A DNA stretch of 64,000 nucleotides from Cepaea nemoralis (Eukaryota > Mollusca > Gastropoda > Stylommatophora > Helicidae), in assembly GCA_014155875.1 (NCBI GenBank), contig JACEFZ010027761.1, positions 484,001 to 548,000 of the forward strand, in the 5' to 3' direction. This document shows positions 20,481 to 32,412 of the stretch, piece by piece. Under the pieces are notes generated by a model. That model was not told where the DNA came from. It saw only the letters and a program-made list of their open reading frames with translations, and ran no database searches. The translations under genes and the position numbers were made by a program. Within the stretch, counting starts at the first letter, position 1; each line of letters begins with the position of its first letter.

Positions 20481-20596
20481 TGGGGGGGGGGGGGGGGTGC
20501 TACTACTACTACTATCACCACCACCACTACTATTGTTGATAATAATAACAGCAACAATGATAATAACAATAATAATGATAATAATAATATATTTTG
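20481..20596. repeat. Poly-G run followed by trinucleotide microsatellites
   Basis: A G-run at about 20481-20497 is followed by CTA, CAC and AAT/ATA repeats. The strong G-run could form a G-quadruplex. Confidence 0.9.
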
Positions 20597-20774
20597 TTAT
20601 TATCATCAAACTTATCAACATAGTCAACACATATACATATGCAACATCTTTTGTGATAAGTCTGTAGTCTGTTTCTTTCGCCCCTAACCCCCCACTGAAG
20701 TCTCAACAGCATTTATTTCCCCTGTTTTGTAGGTCTCCTGCTGTCGATTTCTCTCCCCTTGCTACCTCAGTGTC

Positions 20775-21150
20775 CATATTATATCTTTTCATCTCATCTC
20801 ATCATGTTCCTCTTGTACCTTGCGGTGTCGAGGTGAAGTATAAAATCGTGAGAGTGCCCGATTATGGGCTTCATGTATCGATATTGACATGGACTCTGCT
20901 ATTCCCTCCGTCCAACGTTTACGTGGTCGGCCTCTTCCTCTGTTTCCATTTGGTATGTACATCATTGCTTGTTGTGGTATGCCGCTGAATGGTAACCTAC
21001 TTGCATGGCCAAACCATTTGACTTGCTGCTTTCTAATAAAATCTAGTGCTGCTATAACCCCCACTTTAGTCCTAATTTCTTCATTTCTGAGCTTATCTCT
21101 TCTTTGCACGTTGAGTATTCTTCTCAGGAATCTCATTTCTGTTGTTATGA
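20775..21150 (-). pseudogene. LINE C-terminal end with (ATGAG)n tail
   Basis: A 115-codon minus-strand frame (21136-20789) reads MRFLRRILNVQRRDKL, then KQQVKWFGHASRLP, then GRGRPRKRWTEGI. This is the C-terminal domain of an RTE-like LINE. The tail is GATGAGATGAGATG. Other copies are at 30925-31015 and 58905-59540. Confidence 0.85.
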
Positions 21151-21559
21151 TTTTTCTTTTCTCTTTTCATTTCAAGTAAAAAACAAAAATGTAAACTTCG
21201 CTTTTACACGCTGTAAGGTTCACTAGCCATATGGTGCTAGACATACATTTCGACAGACCAACCGGCACTTGTAAAAATAACAATAGGCTCACACTCGGAG
21301 CAAAAAAAAAAACAAAAACAAAAAAAATACCAGATTATACATTTTTGTGAACGTATAGTTTTAGTAATTGCAAACATCAAAATGTTCAGTTCAAAAAAAA
21401 ATGAAAAAAGAAAGGAAAAAAATAATGATTTTTATTCCGCGCCTTGAGACGTATTTATGTGTATAGTGCCGGCTCCATATTTGTCTAGAACAATCAGCAA
21501 TCGATGGCTGATATGATCATTATCCCGCCGATCGTTTTAACTTCCCAGAACATGTTATA
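21151..21559. other. A-rich stretch
   Basis: A-runs at about 21303-21330 and 21394-21423 and no genes. Nothing else is recognised. Confidence 0.5.
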
Positions 21560-21692
21560 GTACCCATATTTACCTAGCGTCCACCAGGGAGCCCAGATCA
21601 ATTAAAAAATGTCCCGTTTTAAGGAAGATTCGAACATATGATCAACGGTCAAGCAGGCATGCTTGCTAGCCACTGTTGCTCCCACGGGACAG
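21560..21692 (-). mobile_element. tRNA-derived SINE head
   Basis: On the minus strand CCCGTGGGAGCAACAGTGGC starts a tRNA-like head, with box A-like GTGGCTAGCAAGC and box B-like ATGTTCGAATC about 35 bases later. The body is short or eroded. Confidence 0.6.
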
Positions 21693-21902
21693 ATATGCTT
21701 ATTGATTAATCATTTCCACAGTTCAATATTGATGTTGACTGACGCTAGGAATGTTTGATTCTCTCGAAACACCTTTTGTTTTGGCTATTGAAACAAGTAA
21801 TCTTATTTGAGATTTACATCCATCATCGTCTGTCATTATTTTTTCTTTATATGAGAACTTAACATATTCAAAGCTGTTAATATGTTACCAGACATGTTTT
21901 AT

Positions 21903-23565
21903 TACGAGGGGAAGTCAATAAATAAGCCACAAATGGCTGTAGAAAAATAACTAAATGTGATAACAACTTGAAACCAGTTTATTTTTTATACATACATTGT
22001 CCCTTTATTTCTCTACATAATTTCCACCAAGATTGATGCACTTATCCCATCGTTATATCAGTCCTCCCAAACCGGCTGCATAGAACTACGCGCTCTGTTT
22101 TCTAAACCACGTTTTCAATTCACATTCAACTTCGGCGTCATTTGCGAAATGTCTCCCGCAAAGGTGGGTTTTCAGTGGACCAAAAAGGTGGAAATCGCTA
22201 GCGGCTAAGCCAGGACTGGATGAAGGTGGATGTTCCAGAACTTCCCTCCTTAGCTGGTTAATTTTCTCCTGAGTTAATTGAGCCGCATGTGATCTGGCAT
22301 TGTCACGAAGAAGCAACACTCCTCTAGTAAACAGTCCTGGACGTTTTGGCGCTAGGTGTCTCATGCGTATGCGCAGCGCATAAACAAAATGGCGACTACA
22401 CGTACGGAGTGTACAACCAAAGAGCAACGTGCTGTTGTAAGTTTGTTTGTGGACAAAAGGAATGCCCGCAAAGGACATTCATAAGGAAATGCTTTCTGTT
22501 TATCCTGACAAATGTTTGTCCCTTAAAGCGGTGCATAGCTGGGTAGAAAATTTTTCTCAAGGACGCTCTAAAATTGGTGTTGAAATCCGATCTGGTCGTC
22601 CTGTTGAGATTGCAACAGAAGCATCCGTGCAGCGGGTGGAGGAGATGATTAGAGGTGACAGGTGAATAACGATAAACTCTGTAGCATCTGCAGTAGGGTT
22701 CTCACATGGTTCAGCATACAGCATAACGCACGATCGATTGAAATTTAAGAAACTGTGCTCAAGGTGGGTACGAGACCCAGACAATTGAAGGAGGAACACA
22801 AAATGAACCGATCTGGCCTGACCTTGCATCATCTCTGTCGATACGAAGATGAAGGAGAAGACATGCTGAACAGGATTGTTACTGGAGACGAATCATGGGT
22901 ACATCACCACCAGCCCAAATCAAAGCGTGCTTCAATGCAATGGAAACATCCTTCTTCGCCTTGTGTCCTAAAATTCAAGGTTACGCTATCAGCAGGGAAG
23001 GTTATGCTGACAGTGCTCTGGGATTGTCAAGGAGTGCTTTTAACCAATTTCAAGAAGAAAGGTGACAATGTGAAATCTGAATCATACTGTGAAGTTCTAT
23101 CGATGCTTCATGATGCAATTCGAAGAAAACGTCCAGGACTGCCGACTAGAGGAGTTTTGCTTCTTCTGACAATGCTAGACCACATACGGCTCGATTAACC
23201 CAGGAGAAAAGTAACCAACCAAGGTGGGAAGTTCTGGAACATCCACTTTACAGCCCCGACTTAGCCCCTAACGATTTCCACCTTTTTAGTCCACTGAAAA
23301 CTCACCTTGGTGGAGTCATTTCGCGAATGACGCCGAAGTTGAATGTGAAGTGAAAACGTGGTTTAGAAAACAGAGCACGCAGTTTTATGAGCCGGTTTGG
23401 GAGGACTAATAAAACTATGGGATAAGTGCATCATTGTTGGTGGGAATTATGTTGAGAAATAAAGGGACAATGCATTTATAAAAATAAACTGGTTTCAAGT
23501 TGTTATCATTCTTTAGTTATTTTTCTACAGCCATTTGTGACTTACTTATTGACTTTCCCCACGTA
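21903..23565 (+). pseudogene. Mariner-like transposon with inverted duplication of its 3' half
   Basis: The element lies between TA dinucleotides, with matching ends (left CGAGGGGAAGTCAATAAATA; right end the inverse with few changes). From 22390 the plus strand reads, with stops and shifts, a mariner transposase: helix-turn-helix part (KDIHKEMLSVYPDKCLSLKA), then GDESWVHHHQPKSKRASMQW, WDCQG and the SP-D-LAPNDFHLF region (DD34D type). The left 440 bp (22350-21903) instead encode the transposase C-terminus on the minus strand (RDNARSHAAQL, ASDFHLFGPLKTHL). The element therefore has two 3' ends head to head and no normal 5' end. A short palindrome TATGCGCAGCGCATA marks the junction near 22367-22381. 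Transposase function is lost. Confidence 0.88.
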
Positions 23566-23754
23566 CATCCGACTTCGACGTATTTGTTCGGGTTTGCCTG
23601 CACTAGCATTTGACTTTCCCCTGCCTATCTACAAAGTAACAGGTTTGTTTCTCCCTTTGCCTGGTTGGACCTGCCCAACATGGGTGACCCTTTCAGTAAC
23701 TGCGCTACCGTCGGTATATCTCTTGGGGGTCAATGGGGCACGCAAGCCCGTCTA

Positions 23755-24025
23755 CCTCCACAAGGTGGAGACACATGAGAGGGTCTATGATGGCTTGATC
23801 ATTGAAGGAACGGAAAACCACAAGGTGGAGACATATCAGAAGGTCCATGATGGCTTGATCATTGAAGGAACAGGAAAATGACAAGGTGGAGATACATCTG
23901 AGGGACTATGATGATTTGGTCATTGAAGGAACAGGAAAACCCACAAGGTGAAGAGACATCAGAGGGATTATGATGGCTTGATCATTGAAGGAACTGGAAA
24001 ACTACAAGTTGGAAGATAACATCAG
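23755..24025. repeat. Tandem repeat of about 61 bp, 4-5 copies
   Basis: Units contain CACAAGGTGGAGACA and GGCTTGATCATTGAAGGAAC. Copies diverge by several bases. Confidence 0.9.
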
Positions 24026-24450
24026 GAGATGGACGAACAGGAGTCTGACAGAATTTACAATAAAGGTTAGAGACAGAGTGTTGGAGATCAATTGCAGCCA
24101 ACCTTCATTGTATAGACGGCAACTGAATGAAAAATAAGAAAACAAAAACCATCAAGGCAATTACGTTTTCAGAATGAATAACGGACAGTTTCGGATGTTC
24201 AAATGTAATATTAACCAGGAAAACATATAAGACATAAAGTGTTCCGGTGATTCATAATATCTATTAATGTTTATACTTGTCACGATTTTCATTTCAATAA
24301 ATATTTTAATTTTAAAACTGTACTCCGAGATCAAGATAGAATAACTCTCATTAAACATTCATGCAACGTCGACTTTGTATGAACATGAAATAGTATTCCA
24401 CATGTTTAACATAAAAAGTATGTATTAATATGAACAAGTTTACTTCGGCG
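24026..24450. other. Stretch without a recognised gene
   Basis: AT-rich sequence with only short random frames. Confidence 0.5.
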
Positions 24451-24459
24451 CATGACCAA

Positions 24460-24790
24460 CTAGACATTTGTTCCTGCAGCGAAGCGCTGTCGTCATTTAG
24501 AGGTGACAGTTTCGAATCCCGGTTGGTAACTATAGCTTTCAAATTGTATGTTGTCTAGTGCGTCCTCTAGTCTCTATTTATTTCTTCTGCTTCTGAGTCC
24601 CAAAACAATACATATGTGTTTACTTATGAACAGGAGAGTCGTCGCTTACTGGTTACTTTAACCCGGGCAGGTTAACTCGGTCAGCTAATGCCTGAAGAAG
24701 TCTGATGTGTCGGCCGAAAGACGCAAATATCGCAGTTCTGCTGTAAACAGGCACAACGATGTTACGCCCACAACAAACATTCCGGACGAA
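24460..24790. repeat. Dispersed repeat shared with 36310-36500
   Basis: Both places carry GTTGTCTAGTGCGTCCTCTA-like text, AATCTCTATTT and an AGTCGTCGC/CAGCGTCTC stretch in the same order. Here it continues to a CTGAAGAAGTCTGATG motif followed by GGCCGAAAG, similar to Penelope tails. Confidence 0.55.
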
Positions 24791-25340
24791 CGAAGAAGAA
24801 TATTATTTTTACTCTTTCACTACCAGGCGATTTCATAACAATTATTCAAGAGAAACAAAAACAACAACCCCCCCCCCAAAAAAACATGTGTAAATTATTT
24901 TCAATGATGTAAGACATACCGTACAGCATGTTAAAACATCAAGCCAGATTTACTGAGCATGACCAGACCAAATGTAAAAGGTATAACATCATACAATGAG
25001 TTTCTGTATATACACAGACTAAAACTGACTACACAGAGGGCTTGTGTTGCCACAGAAACTGTTAATAAAACATGACTGGTTTATTACATTTTCAGGACTT
25101 TATCATTTGCCATTTCTTCTTCAGCAACACCACATCTCAACTGCCTCTGTTTGTTTTCCTGTCTATTCACCGCCCACATTTCAGAATCAGACAATGCGAC
25201 TGACCAGATGTACACACGATTGGGTGTAAAATATAAAATGCCCATTGCAAAAACGCTTTCTGTCCCAGCAAGTTGTCACCTTTCCCCATATCCACACCAG
25301 TTGTGTCTTAAACTACTTTATGTTTGGGAAAAAAGCAGTT
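24791..25340. other. Stretch without a recognised gene
   Basis: A short C-run and A-run at 24868-24885. The open frames 25044-25342 have no recognisable content. Confidence 0.45.
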
Positions 25341-25351
25341 AAAATAACGTT

Positions 25352-25366
25352 GATGATGATGATGAT

Positions 25367-25400
<34 letters not shown>
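25352..25400. repeat. (GAT)n and (AAT)n microsatellite
   Basis: GATGATGATGAT grades into about eleven AAT units. Confidence 0.95.
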
Positions 25401-25402
<2 letters not shown>

Positions 25403-25484
25403 TACACTATGGAACAAATCGTATAAAATAATAATACCCCTATAGAATAGAATGTAATAAAGTAACATTTGGAGACATTATCAT

Positions 25485-25870
25485 CATTATCATGTTCCCT
25501 GCCAACTGACTTAAGCGATCATGTAACTCCACAGATCTCTGTCCTTGGCCTTCTTGATTAATTATAATCATGATATTCCTTCACGCCAGTGCCTTAGACA
25601 TTCAAACATCATCTCTCTCGGTCTGCCTCTGCCCCTTTGCACTGTGTTCTCCGTGGCCTCTCTTCTCCTTATTTGGCAAAATAACACAGTTTGTCTCTTT
25701 CTTACACTTGTGTATACTATTCTAATGTTATTGGCATCTTCCAGACAATCGTAAGTTACTCTGGACCTCCGAGGTATTCCCAACATTCGTCTCAGAAACC
25801 ACATCGAAGCTTTCCCCAAGCTCTTGATAATTTATGGGTTCATATTCCAAGATTCATCGTCATACAGTAG
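25485..25870 (-). pseudogene. RTE-like LINE C-terminal end
   Basis: The minus-strand frame 25819-25568 reads MWFLRRMLGIPRRSRVTYD and later GRGRPREMMFECLRHW, the LINE region after reverse transcriptase. The tail is ATGATAATGATGATAATG at 25478-25495. Confidence 0.85.
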
Positions 25871-25876
25871 CATTTT

Positions 25877-25970
25877 GTAACATTTACAACTTGTATACGG
25901 GACGTGATGTTTTGTTGCCCTTATAGGAGAATGCCGGGTACACGATCTCACTACTAATCAGTAGTGTGTA
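25877..25970 (+). repeat. Head sequence of the 37-bp satellite element, left copy
   Basis: The block AACATTTACAACTTGTATAC then GGGACGTGATG, ending in the hairpin CACTACTAATCAGTAGTG (25949-25966), directly precedes the satellite. The same block in reverse follows the array at 34921-35580. Confidence 0.85.
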
Positions 25971-27130
25971 GTCATTAGGTAGCAATAGTTCTTGAGAAAA
26001 TCTTATTGTCATTAGGTAGCAATAGTTCTTGGGAAAATTACATTGTCATTAAGTAGCAATAGTTCTTGGGAAAATTACATTGTCATTAGGTAGCAATAGT
26101 TCTTGGAAAAATTACATTGTCATTAGGTAGCAATAGTTCTTGGGAAAATTACATTGTCATTAGGTAGCAATAGTTCTTGAGAAAATCTTATTGTCATTAG
26201 GTAGCAATAGTTCTTGGGAAAATTACATTGTCATTAAGTAGCAATAGTTCTTGGAAAAATTACATTGTCATTAGGTAGCAATAGTTCTTGGGAAAATTAC
26301 ATTGTCATTAGGTAGCAATAGTTCTTGGGAAAATTACATTGTCATTAGGTATCAATAGTTCTTGGGAAAATTACATTGTCATTAAGTAGCAATAGTTTTT
26401 GGGAAAATTACATTGTCATTAGGTAGCAATAGTTCTTGGAAAAATTACATTGTCATTAGGTAGCAATAGTTCTTGGGAAAATTACATTGTCATTAGGTAG
26501 CAATAGTTCTTGGGAAAATTACATTGTCATTAGGTATCAATAGTTCTTGGGAAAATTACATTGTCATTAGGTAGCCATAGTTCTTGGGAAAATTACATTG
26601 TCATTAGGTAGCAATAGTTCTTGGGAAAATTACATTGTCATTAGGTAGCCATAGTTCTTGGGAAAATTACATTGTCATTAGGTAGCCATAGTTCTTGGGA
26701 AAATTACATTGTCATTAGGTAGCCATAGTTCTTGGGAAAATTACATTGTCATTAGGTAGCCATAGTTCTTTGGAAAATTACATTGTCATTAGGTAGCCAT
26801 AGTTCTTGGGAAAATTACATTGTCATTAGGTAGCCATAGTTCTTGGGAAAATTACATTGTCATTAGGTAGCCATAGTTCTTGGGAAAATTACATTGTCAT
26901 TAGGTAGCCATAGGTCTTGGGAAAATTACATTGTCATTAGGTAGCCATAGTTCTTTGGAAAATTACATTGTCATTAGGTAGCAATAGTTCTTGGGAAAAT
27001 TACATTGTCATTAGGTAGCCATAGTTCTTTGGAAAATTACATTGTCATTAGGTAGCAATAGTTCTTGGGAATATTACATTGTCATTAGGTAGCAATAGTT
27101 CTTGGGAATATTACATTGTCATTAGGTATC
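25971..27130 (+). repeat. 37-bp satellite array, about 31 copies
   Basis: The unit is about 37 bp, with TCATTAGGTAGCAATAG then TTCTTGGGAAAATTACATTG. Variant subtypes (GCAATAG, GCCATAG, TATCAATAG) cluster and form higher-order blocks, as expected from unequal exchange. The array ends beside TATCAATGTAATC. Confidence 0.97.
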
Positions 27131-27374
27131 AATGTAATCAACAGAATGGGTGCAGTACACTATTTTTGAATTCTCTTTCTGGCATTCAATGAAAATGACT
27201 TATTTCATAAGATATTTTTCATCTGCTAAAATGCAGCTTTTGTTTGGCTTATTCTGACCTTCATCTTTGTTACGGATTTTTGGCTCAAATTATTTGATAT
27301 TTTATATATTTGAAATATTTGACTCATGTGACTTGGTAAAGTAACTTTCCCTAATTGTAATATCACATTAAAAA

Positions 27375-27560
27375 AGTTGCATGTCCTTTGAGGGACATTA
27401 CGATCAACACCAAATTAATTTTTCAGGGAAATTTACGTTCAGTAGTTTGCCATTGCTTTCCGAACGAGAAGGTCAAGATTGATGTCCAACTGAACAGTAT
27501 GGGTGTTGAACCCCACCCCACATCACCGGAAGTGTAAGCGCAGGTTCATTAAGCCCGGCG
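27375..27560 (-). mobile_element. Diverged SINE-A copy
   Basis: The reverse strand shows CCTCAAAGGACATGC, a shortened hairpin region and GAAAGCAATGGCAAAC. The head is poorly kept. Confidence 0.7.
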
Positions 27561-27569
27561 ATCAAGTAG

Positions 27570-27736
27570 ACTACTATATGGTGTATTTATAATGGCTGTG
27601 CAGTGTTTGAAAATATTGCTGGTCCAAGTTTTGCATTCACCCTCAGTAAAGTTCATGCAACATAATAGGTAAATACAAAACTTGGACCGGCAATATTTTC
27701 AAACACTGCACTGTCAATAAAAATACACCCTGTAGT
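27570..27736. mobile_element. Hairpin (foldback) MITE, 167 bp
   Basis: Two arms of about 60 bp are inverse copies (left starts ACTACTATATGGTGTATTT; the right is its complement ending AAATACACCCTGTAGT). They share the internal core CAGTGTTTGAAAATATTG. No coding sequence is present. It is probably a mariner-type non-autonomous element. Confidence 0.85.
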
Positions 27737-28032
27737 AAAACATATTGGTGCTTTTTTAACACTTGGAACATAAAGAGTTAATGTAACAGCTGGCTGGAAC
27801 AGAAGCAGTTCAGACGTACATATTATGTAACACGAAACCAACAATAACATAATGATGATTGCTTGGTACAATATGAGTTAAATAGTTATATTGTAGGAAC
27901 AGTATAAAAATAATCTAAAATGCACAGAACAATGTATAGAAATACTTCCATCACCAACCAATTAGGGGACTGCGGAAGAGCTGTGGCTAGCATCCTTGCC
28001 TGTAGTCCCAGGGATCATGTTGTCAAATCTCC

Positions 28033-28037
<5 letters not shown>

Positions 28038-28062
<25 letters not shown>
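28038..28062. repeat. (GT)n microsatellite
   Basis: About 13 GT units. Confidence 0.95.
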
Positions 28063-28067
<5 letters not shown>

Positions 28068-28554
28068 AAGGGGGGTAATTTACACACAATTTAATAGTGA
28101 CTTGACAGTCAGCCTGGTGGTCATAAATTTGAACCCGCATTGAGGCAGATTTTTAAAGTTGACCCAGAGTAAAATTGGTACCAGGACATATTTAAGGAAG
28201 AAAGGTGGCCGACCCTCCGATTAGTCTATAAAACATGAGTCTAGAAACATATGCCCAATAAACTTAGGGCGGGTAAAAGGATCCTCTACTTTAAAAAAAC
28301 CCCCCAAAAATTACTGTGTTCTGCCGCGCATAACTACTGGCACCTGGCCATCTTGTCAGACGATGGTTTGTCCCATTGTACAAGGCATACTAGACACAAC
28401 CCATGGCGGGGTCAGGGATTTTACCTATTCATAGCACTAAGTCTGTGCCCTGCTATGCATCAACACAGTTGTTATATGGTGACATTGCAAGCTTCTCTAT
28501 ACTTTAAAATATTGCTAGAACATTTTAGATTTGAATGTTTGGCGCTAAATTTCA
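28063..28554. other. Stretch without a recognised gene
   Basis: The start (28090-28160) has weak SINE-like text (GGTGGTCATAAATTTGAACC). The 109-codon frame 28251-28580 is not recognisable. Confidence 0.4.
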
Positions 28555-28820
28555 AATTAGGTTGTTTAGGGAAAAATTGAAGCGTCAAATTCTTGCCTCC
28601 AAAAGTTAACTTCCATTGTTTGGCTCCAGCTTTTAGCTTTTATTATTTGGCTTTAAATGTTAACTTCTGTTGCTTGGCGTCAAATTTTAACTTTTATTAG
28701 TTGGCCTCAACATGTTAACTTTTATTAGTTGGCTCCAAATGAAAGTTATTTCGTATAACTGGTTCCATCCAAATGATAACTTCGAATCTTTGGCTTCAAT
28801 TAGTAGCTCCATTTGTTAAG
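28555..28820. repeat. Degenerate minisatellite of about 36 bp
   Basis: Units built from TTAACTTTTATTAGTTGGC and CTCCAAATG recur about seven times with drift. Confidence 0.8.
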
Positions 28821-29489
28821 ATTGAATAGGTACTTGAGACATTCTACTCCAAATCAGTCTTCGTCTTTGACAGCTGTTGTGAACTGGTGGGGAAAATGCA
28901 CACCATTAAAGAACATAAATTCAGTGACAAATACGGTAAGTCAAGAACGAAAGTCTCCACGGAGGAGCTGATACATAGCAGTACAAAAATAAAAGCCAGT
29001 TTCTTAGCCACTAAGGAAGCAGATTTAGGCGACTCCTCAGCAATTTGTACAAACAATTGAGTCCTGCATGATGCCTTCTTTCAAAGTTCTCAAATCAGCT
29101 TGCTTCTCTTTCATTACGGTGCACTCTTTAACTTGGCTGTGCCAGTAGTAGATGTACACACACGAATCTCCGGGATTCACACCAGAACTTTATGACAAGT
29201 CTTAACTGATTAAGTGCCAAAGGATACTATATCGCTAAATATGAACTCCCAGTTGGATAGAAGAACGATAAATCGCCATACTAGGGTCATCGTGTTATTT
29301 GTTTTGTTTCGCGATATCTTCCGAAATTTTAATGCTCAGCGAATGCAAATGTACATTATAATAAGTGTTCTTTCGATTGTGCACCATGTTTGGTCCTAGC
29401 CAACTGTTTTGTTTGGCACTGATTCAGTTAAGACAGAAATATAACATCCTTGGCTCCATGGGAGGTGCACTAGATGTGTTGACTGTGTC
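28821..29489. other. Region 3' of the channel gene
   Basis: This lies downstream of the receptor stop on the minus strand, so it may be 3' untranslated sequence. Part of it (29215-29400) is a dispersed repeat with a diverged copy at 62040-62225 (shared CGCCATACTAGGGT). No confident polyadenylation signal close to the stop was identified. Confidence 0.45.
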
Positions 29490-29606
29490 TTAGGCCAGGA
29501 GAATGACACTGCACATTAGAAACAGCAGCAGGAACAGGAAGAACAAGACACGGTCCACCACCAGGGCCACCTGTCGCCATTCATTCAGAATGTCTTGCCG
29601 AGCCTC
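29490..29606 (-). CDS. Nicotinic acetylcholine receptor-type subunit, terminal exon (M4)
   Basis: The exon opens after an acceptor TTTTCTAAACAG at 29607-29618 and encodes 38 residues plus a TAA stop at 29490-29492. It reads EARQDILNEWRQVALVVDR, the amphipathic helix before M4, then about 19 hydrophobic residues forming M4. The protein ends right after M4, as in many nicotinic-type subunits. EW..VALVVDR is the usual signature preceding M4. The phase fits the exon at 33866-34087. The protein would sit in the neuronal or muscle membrane as part of a pentameric cation or anion channel; ion selectivity cannot be told from these exons. Confidence 0.9.
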   Translation of the reverse strand, partial: EARQDILNEWRQVALVVDRVLFFLFLLLFLMCSVILLA

Positions 29607-29699
29607 CTGTTTAGAAAATAAGTTGATTTTATTGGATACTGTTTCATAAATCATTCAATGAATTTATTGACAAATAAACAACTGACTCCAAAATTTAAT

Positions 29700-30115
29700 C
29701 AATCTATCAATCCATCAGTCTATCACTCTCGCCAGTCAAAAACTACACCAGTCGATCACGCCATCAATCAAGACATGCAACCTGTCATTAAATCAGTTAA
29801 TCACTATACCGATCAATAAACTTGTCTGTCTGTCTGTACATATGGATGAACAATCAAACATAAAATATATACATACACAGAGACTTATGTACATACTTAG
29901 TATATACACAGACCCGTATACACATGTCGCGTGCATGCCTACATACAAATACATACAAACATAGAGCATACATACACATCGTACGTGCGTACTTATGTAC
30001 ATACACAAACAGTACATGCATATACGTTCAGACAGGCAGGCTGGCACACAGACAGACAGACAGGCAGGCAGACATACAGACAGACAGTACTAGTAAGTCT
30101 AGTGACATATATGTG
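29700..30115. repeat. Low-complexity ATC, ACAT and CAGA repeats
   Basis: ATCAATC-type text, then (ACAT)n-rich sequence, then (CAGACAGG)n at about 30028-30088. The Cys/Tyr-rich frames here are artefacts. Confidence 0.85.
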
Positions 30116-30579
30116 AGCCTTAAATGAATATACCCGTCAATGCCTGTTATTTCCCTAATTGGAATCTACATGAGTTTGTAGATGAGAGTACTGTCCCATT
30201 GCGAGTGTGTTTCAGGGAAACAAATTCTCTACTACTTTGACAGGATGGGTCGACCCCATTACCCTACTACATGCAAAAAACCAGCTATGCAACACGTGAA
30301 TTGTGTCAATATTTTTGTTACCTTCCGAGACTCATGGGCAATAATCCTATCTAATAGAGAACTACTTTCGATTTATACATTAACTTCCCCTTATATGTCT
30401 GCTGTCTATACACTTCCTTACTCACTCATTGTCTTACACAAGCACACCAGCACTCACGCAGACATAACATGTATTCTGAGGTAACTTCAGGAGTAAGTAA
30501 ACTAAAATAAATAATACGACTTGAAGTAATTAAGTAGCATGAATTTTACGAATAACTTTGTTACTCTACTGCGAGCCGA
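30116..30579. other. Intron sequence without recognised features
   Basis: This lies in the last intron of the receptor gene. The frame 30182-30484 shows no domain. Confidence 0.45.
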
Positions 30580-30930
30580 ATTTTGGTTTGTTTTATTTCT
30601 CAGAATAGTCTTCCTGCTCTGCAACCCACTTGGTTCACCTGTCCACTAACTTGGTGGTACATTCTGGGGAACAGTTTCTGGATGTGGCCTCAAACTAGTT
30701 TTGCACCGCCACCATTACCACGTTGTGATCCGCAAACCTTTAACCCCGCAAATGACTTTCATGGATCCATATAAGTGAAAGTTTGAAGTCTGGACTGTAT
30801 ATCTGAAGACCTAAAATAATAGAGTACTTAGTGTATCCACTGTTTTCACAGCTGTGTGAGAGCGGGCGTTGTCGTGCAGCAACAATACTCCTTTTGAGAG
30901 AAGTTCCCGCGTTTCAAACTTATCATTTCA
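30580..30930 (-). pseudogene. Mariner-like transposase C-terminal fragment
   Basis: The minus strand reads ETRELLSKGVLLLHDNARSH then TAV, the second catalytic Asp region of mariner. After shifts comes SNFHLYGSMKVICGVKGLR, corresponding to the third Asp region. It differs clearly from the element at 21903-23565 and has no intact ends. Confidence 0.8.
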
Positions 30931-31015
30931 TCTCATCTCGTTCCTCTTGTACCTTGCGGTGTCGAGGTGAAGTATAAACATTGTGAGAGTGCCCGATTAT
31001 GGGCTTCAATCTTAT
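30925..31015 (-). mobile_element. LINE 3' tail fragment, (ATGAG)n family
   Basis: The sequence after CATCTCATCTCGTTCCTCTT matches the 3' ends at 20789-20880 and 58915-58990. It is a heavily 5'-truncated insertion beside the mariner fragment. Confidence 0.8.
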
Positions 31016-31685
31016 CGCGGGCTTTAATTTGTTTACTAGCATGTCACTTACCTACTCTAGACAGTTTTACCGCATTCCTGAATACGTACCAGTATATGGG
31101 TCTCTTGATATTTAAAAGGATGGTCATCATGACTTTCCCAGGGGATTCCTGCGTCTTAAATATTTTCTTAATAGGAAACAACGATAGTTTTCTTTGAAGT
31201 ATATTTACTCATTCATACATTCTCACCTGACCCAAACAATTATCTTCACACTGAACCATCATTCTTCTGTAGATTTCACAAGGTTTCACACCCTCTGACC
31301 ACTAAAAATTAATAACACCTCGTTGTTCTTCAAAGGTACAAATCGATAGTACAGCAACTATGTTGTAATCGCTATTACGCATGCGCAAACTTCTCGATAC
31401 TTACGATCCCTACATGGGCTATTGCTTAAGAGCCAGTTTGTGTCCTGAAATAAGATTTTCCATTGTACACACTCTTCACGCACTTTATAATAAAATCCAT
31501 GCTACTTAATGACTTTCCCTTATAAATAATTGATTAGAAGATGTTCTAAATAGTAGGAGATTGAAGTAAAAAATAAAGTTCACCGAAGACAGAGAAACAT
31601 TTCAGACAGCAATCTGGCATTCTAATTAAAGAAAAACATATTTTATTCAAATAAAATTGAGCTAAACGTTGAGGCTTAATGGCAG
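31016..31685. other. Intron sequence without recognised features
   Basis: AT-rich, with no repeat family recognised. Confidence 0.5.
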
Positions 31686-31689
31686 TGTA

Positions 31690-31892
31690 CGCGTTTCCGA
31701 CACACGCAGACGACGGATATCAGCTGCAGACGATTTGAAAGCAGACTACCTTGCATTGATTGTGATGGTATGGGTGTCGGTCGTTCAGAAAGCAATGGCA
31801 ACCTACTGAAAGTAAAAATTGCCTAGTAAATCCCAAACAGCCCATCATTCTAGGGTTGATTGCAGCGTCCCGTAAAGGACATACAACTTACA
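31690..31892 (+). mobile_element. Diverged SINE-A copy
   Basis: The tail AGAAAGCAATGGCAACC, AATTGCCTAGTAAATC and GTCCCGTAAAGGACATAC is present. The tRNA-like head is not recognisable, and a related head lies at 58585-58680. Confidence 0.75.
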
Positions 31893-32092
31893 TTACTGAT
31901 CGCCTGTTTGTGGTTGATTACGTCAATTAAAGAGAGTGTTCAAGAACTCAAAACATGGAGGACATAGGTCGAAGAAGAAATTTGTTATTTTATGAGTCGA
32001 GATAAGGCCGTAATCTGGTTTCCATTCAGGCAGCTTGCCTACAAGAGTTAATCCCTACTCACACACAGAGCTGCCGAGCACCCATGTTATAG

Positions 32093-32411
32093 GAGGTCAG
32101 CCAGGCCGAATGGATACGAGCCCTCGCTCTTAAACTTTCTGTGTGCTGATGTCAAGGTAGCGGATTCACCCCCTACACTGGTCAGTTGAACGAATATGCT
32201 GACTTCTCGTCCTTGACTATGAGGCGTAAATTATAAGTACCCCAAAAGTCGGAATGGGTTCGCCTGATAGCGAGAGACACTAGTAATAAGGAAAGCTTAT
32301 TCCACCCTCAAAATCAGTCCAATGCGCTCCCCAGTAGTGGCCAGTGCTAGAAGTAGTAGAACGTATATGTGGACTACGCTTAAGTTCAATGCAAGCCAGG
32401 GCAAAAAAAAA
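32093..32411 (+). mobile_element. SINE-C copy (tRNA-derived)
   Basis: The head has box A-like GGCCGAATGGATACGAG and an eroded box B. The body matches 37480-37770 (TCTCGTCCTTGACT, AAGTCGGAATGGGTTCGCC, GGACTACGCTTAAGTTC) and ends in an A-run at 32402-32412 that leads straight into the CAA-rich array. Confidence 0.85.
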
Positions 32412-32412
32412 A

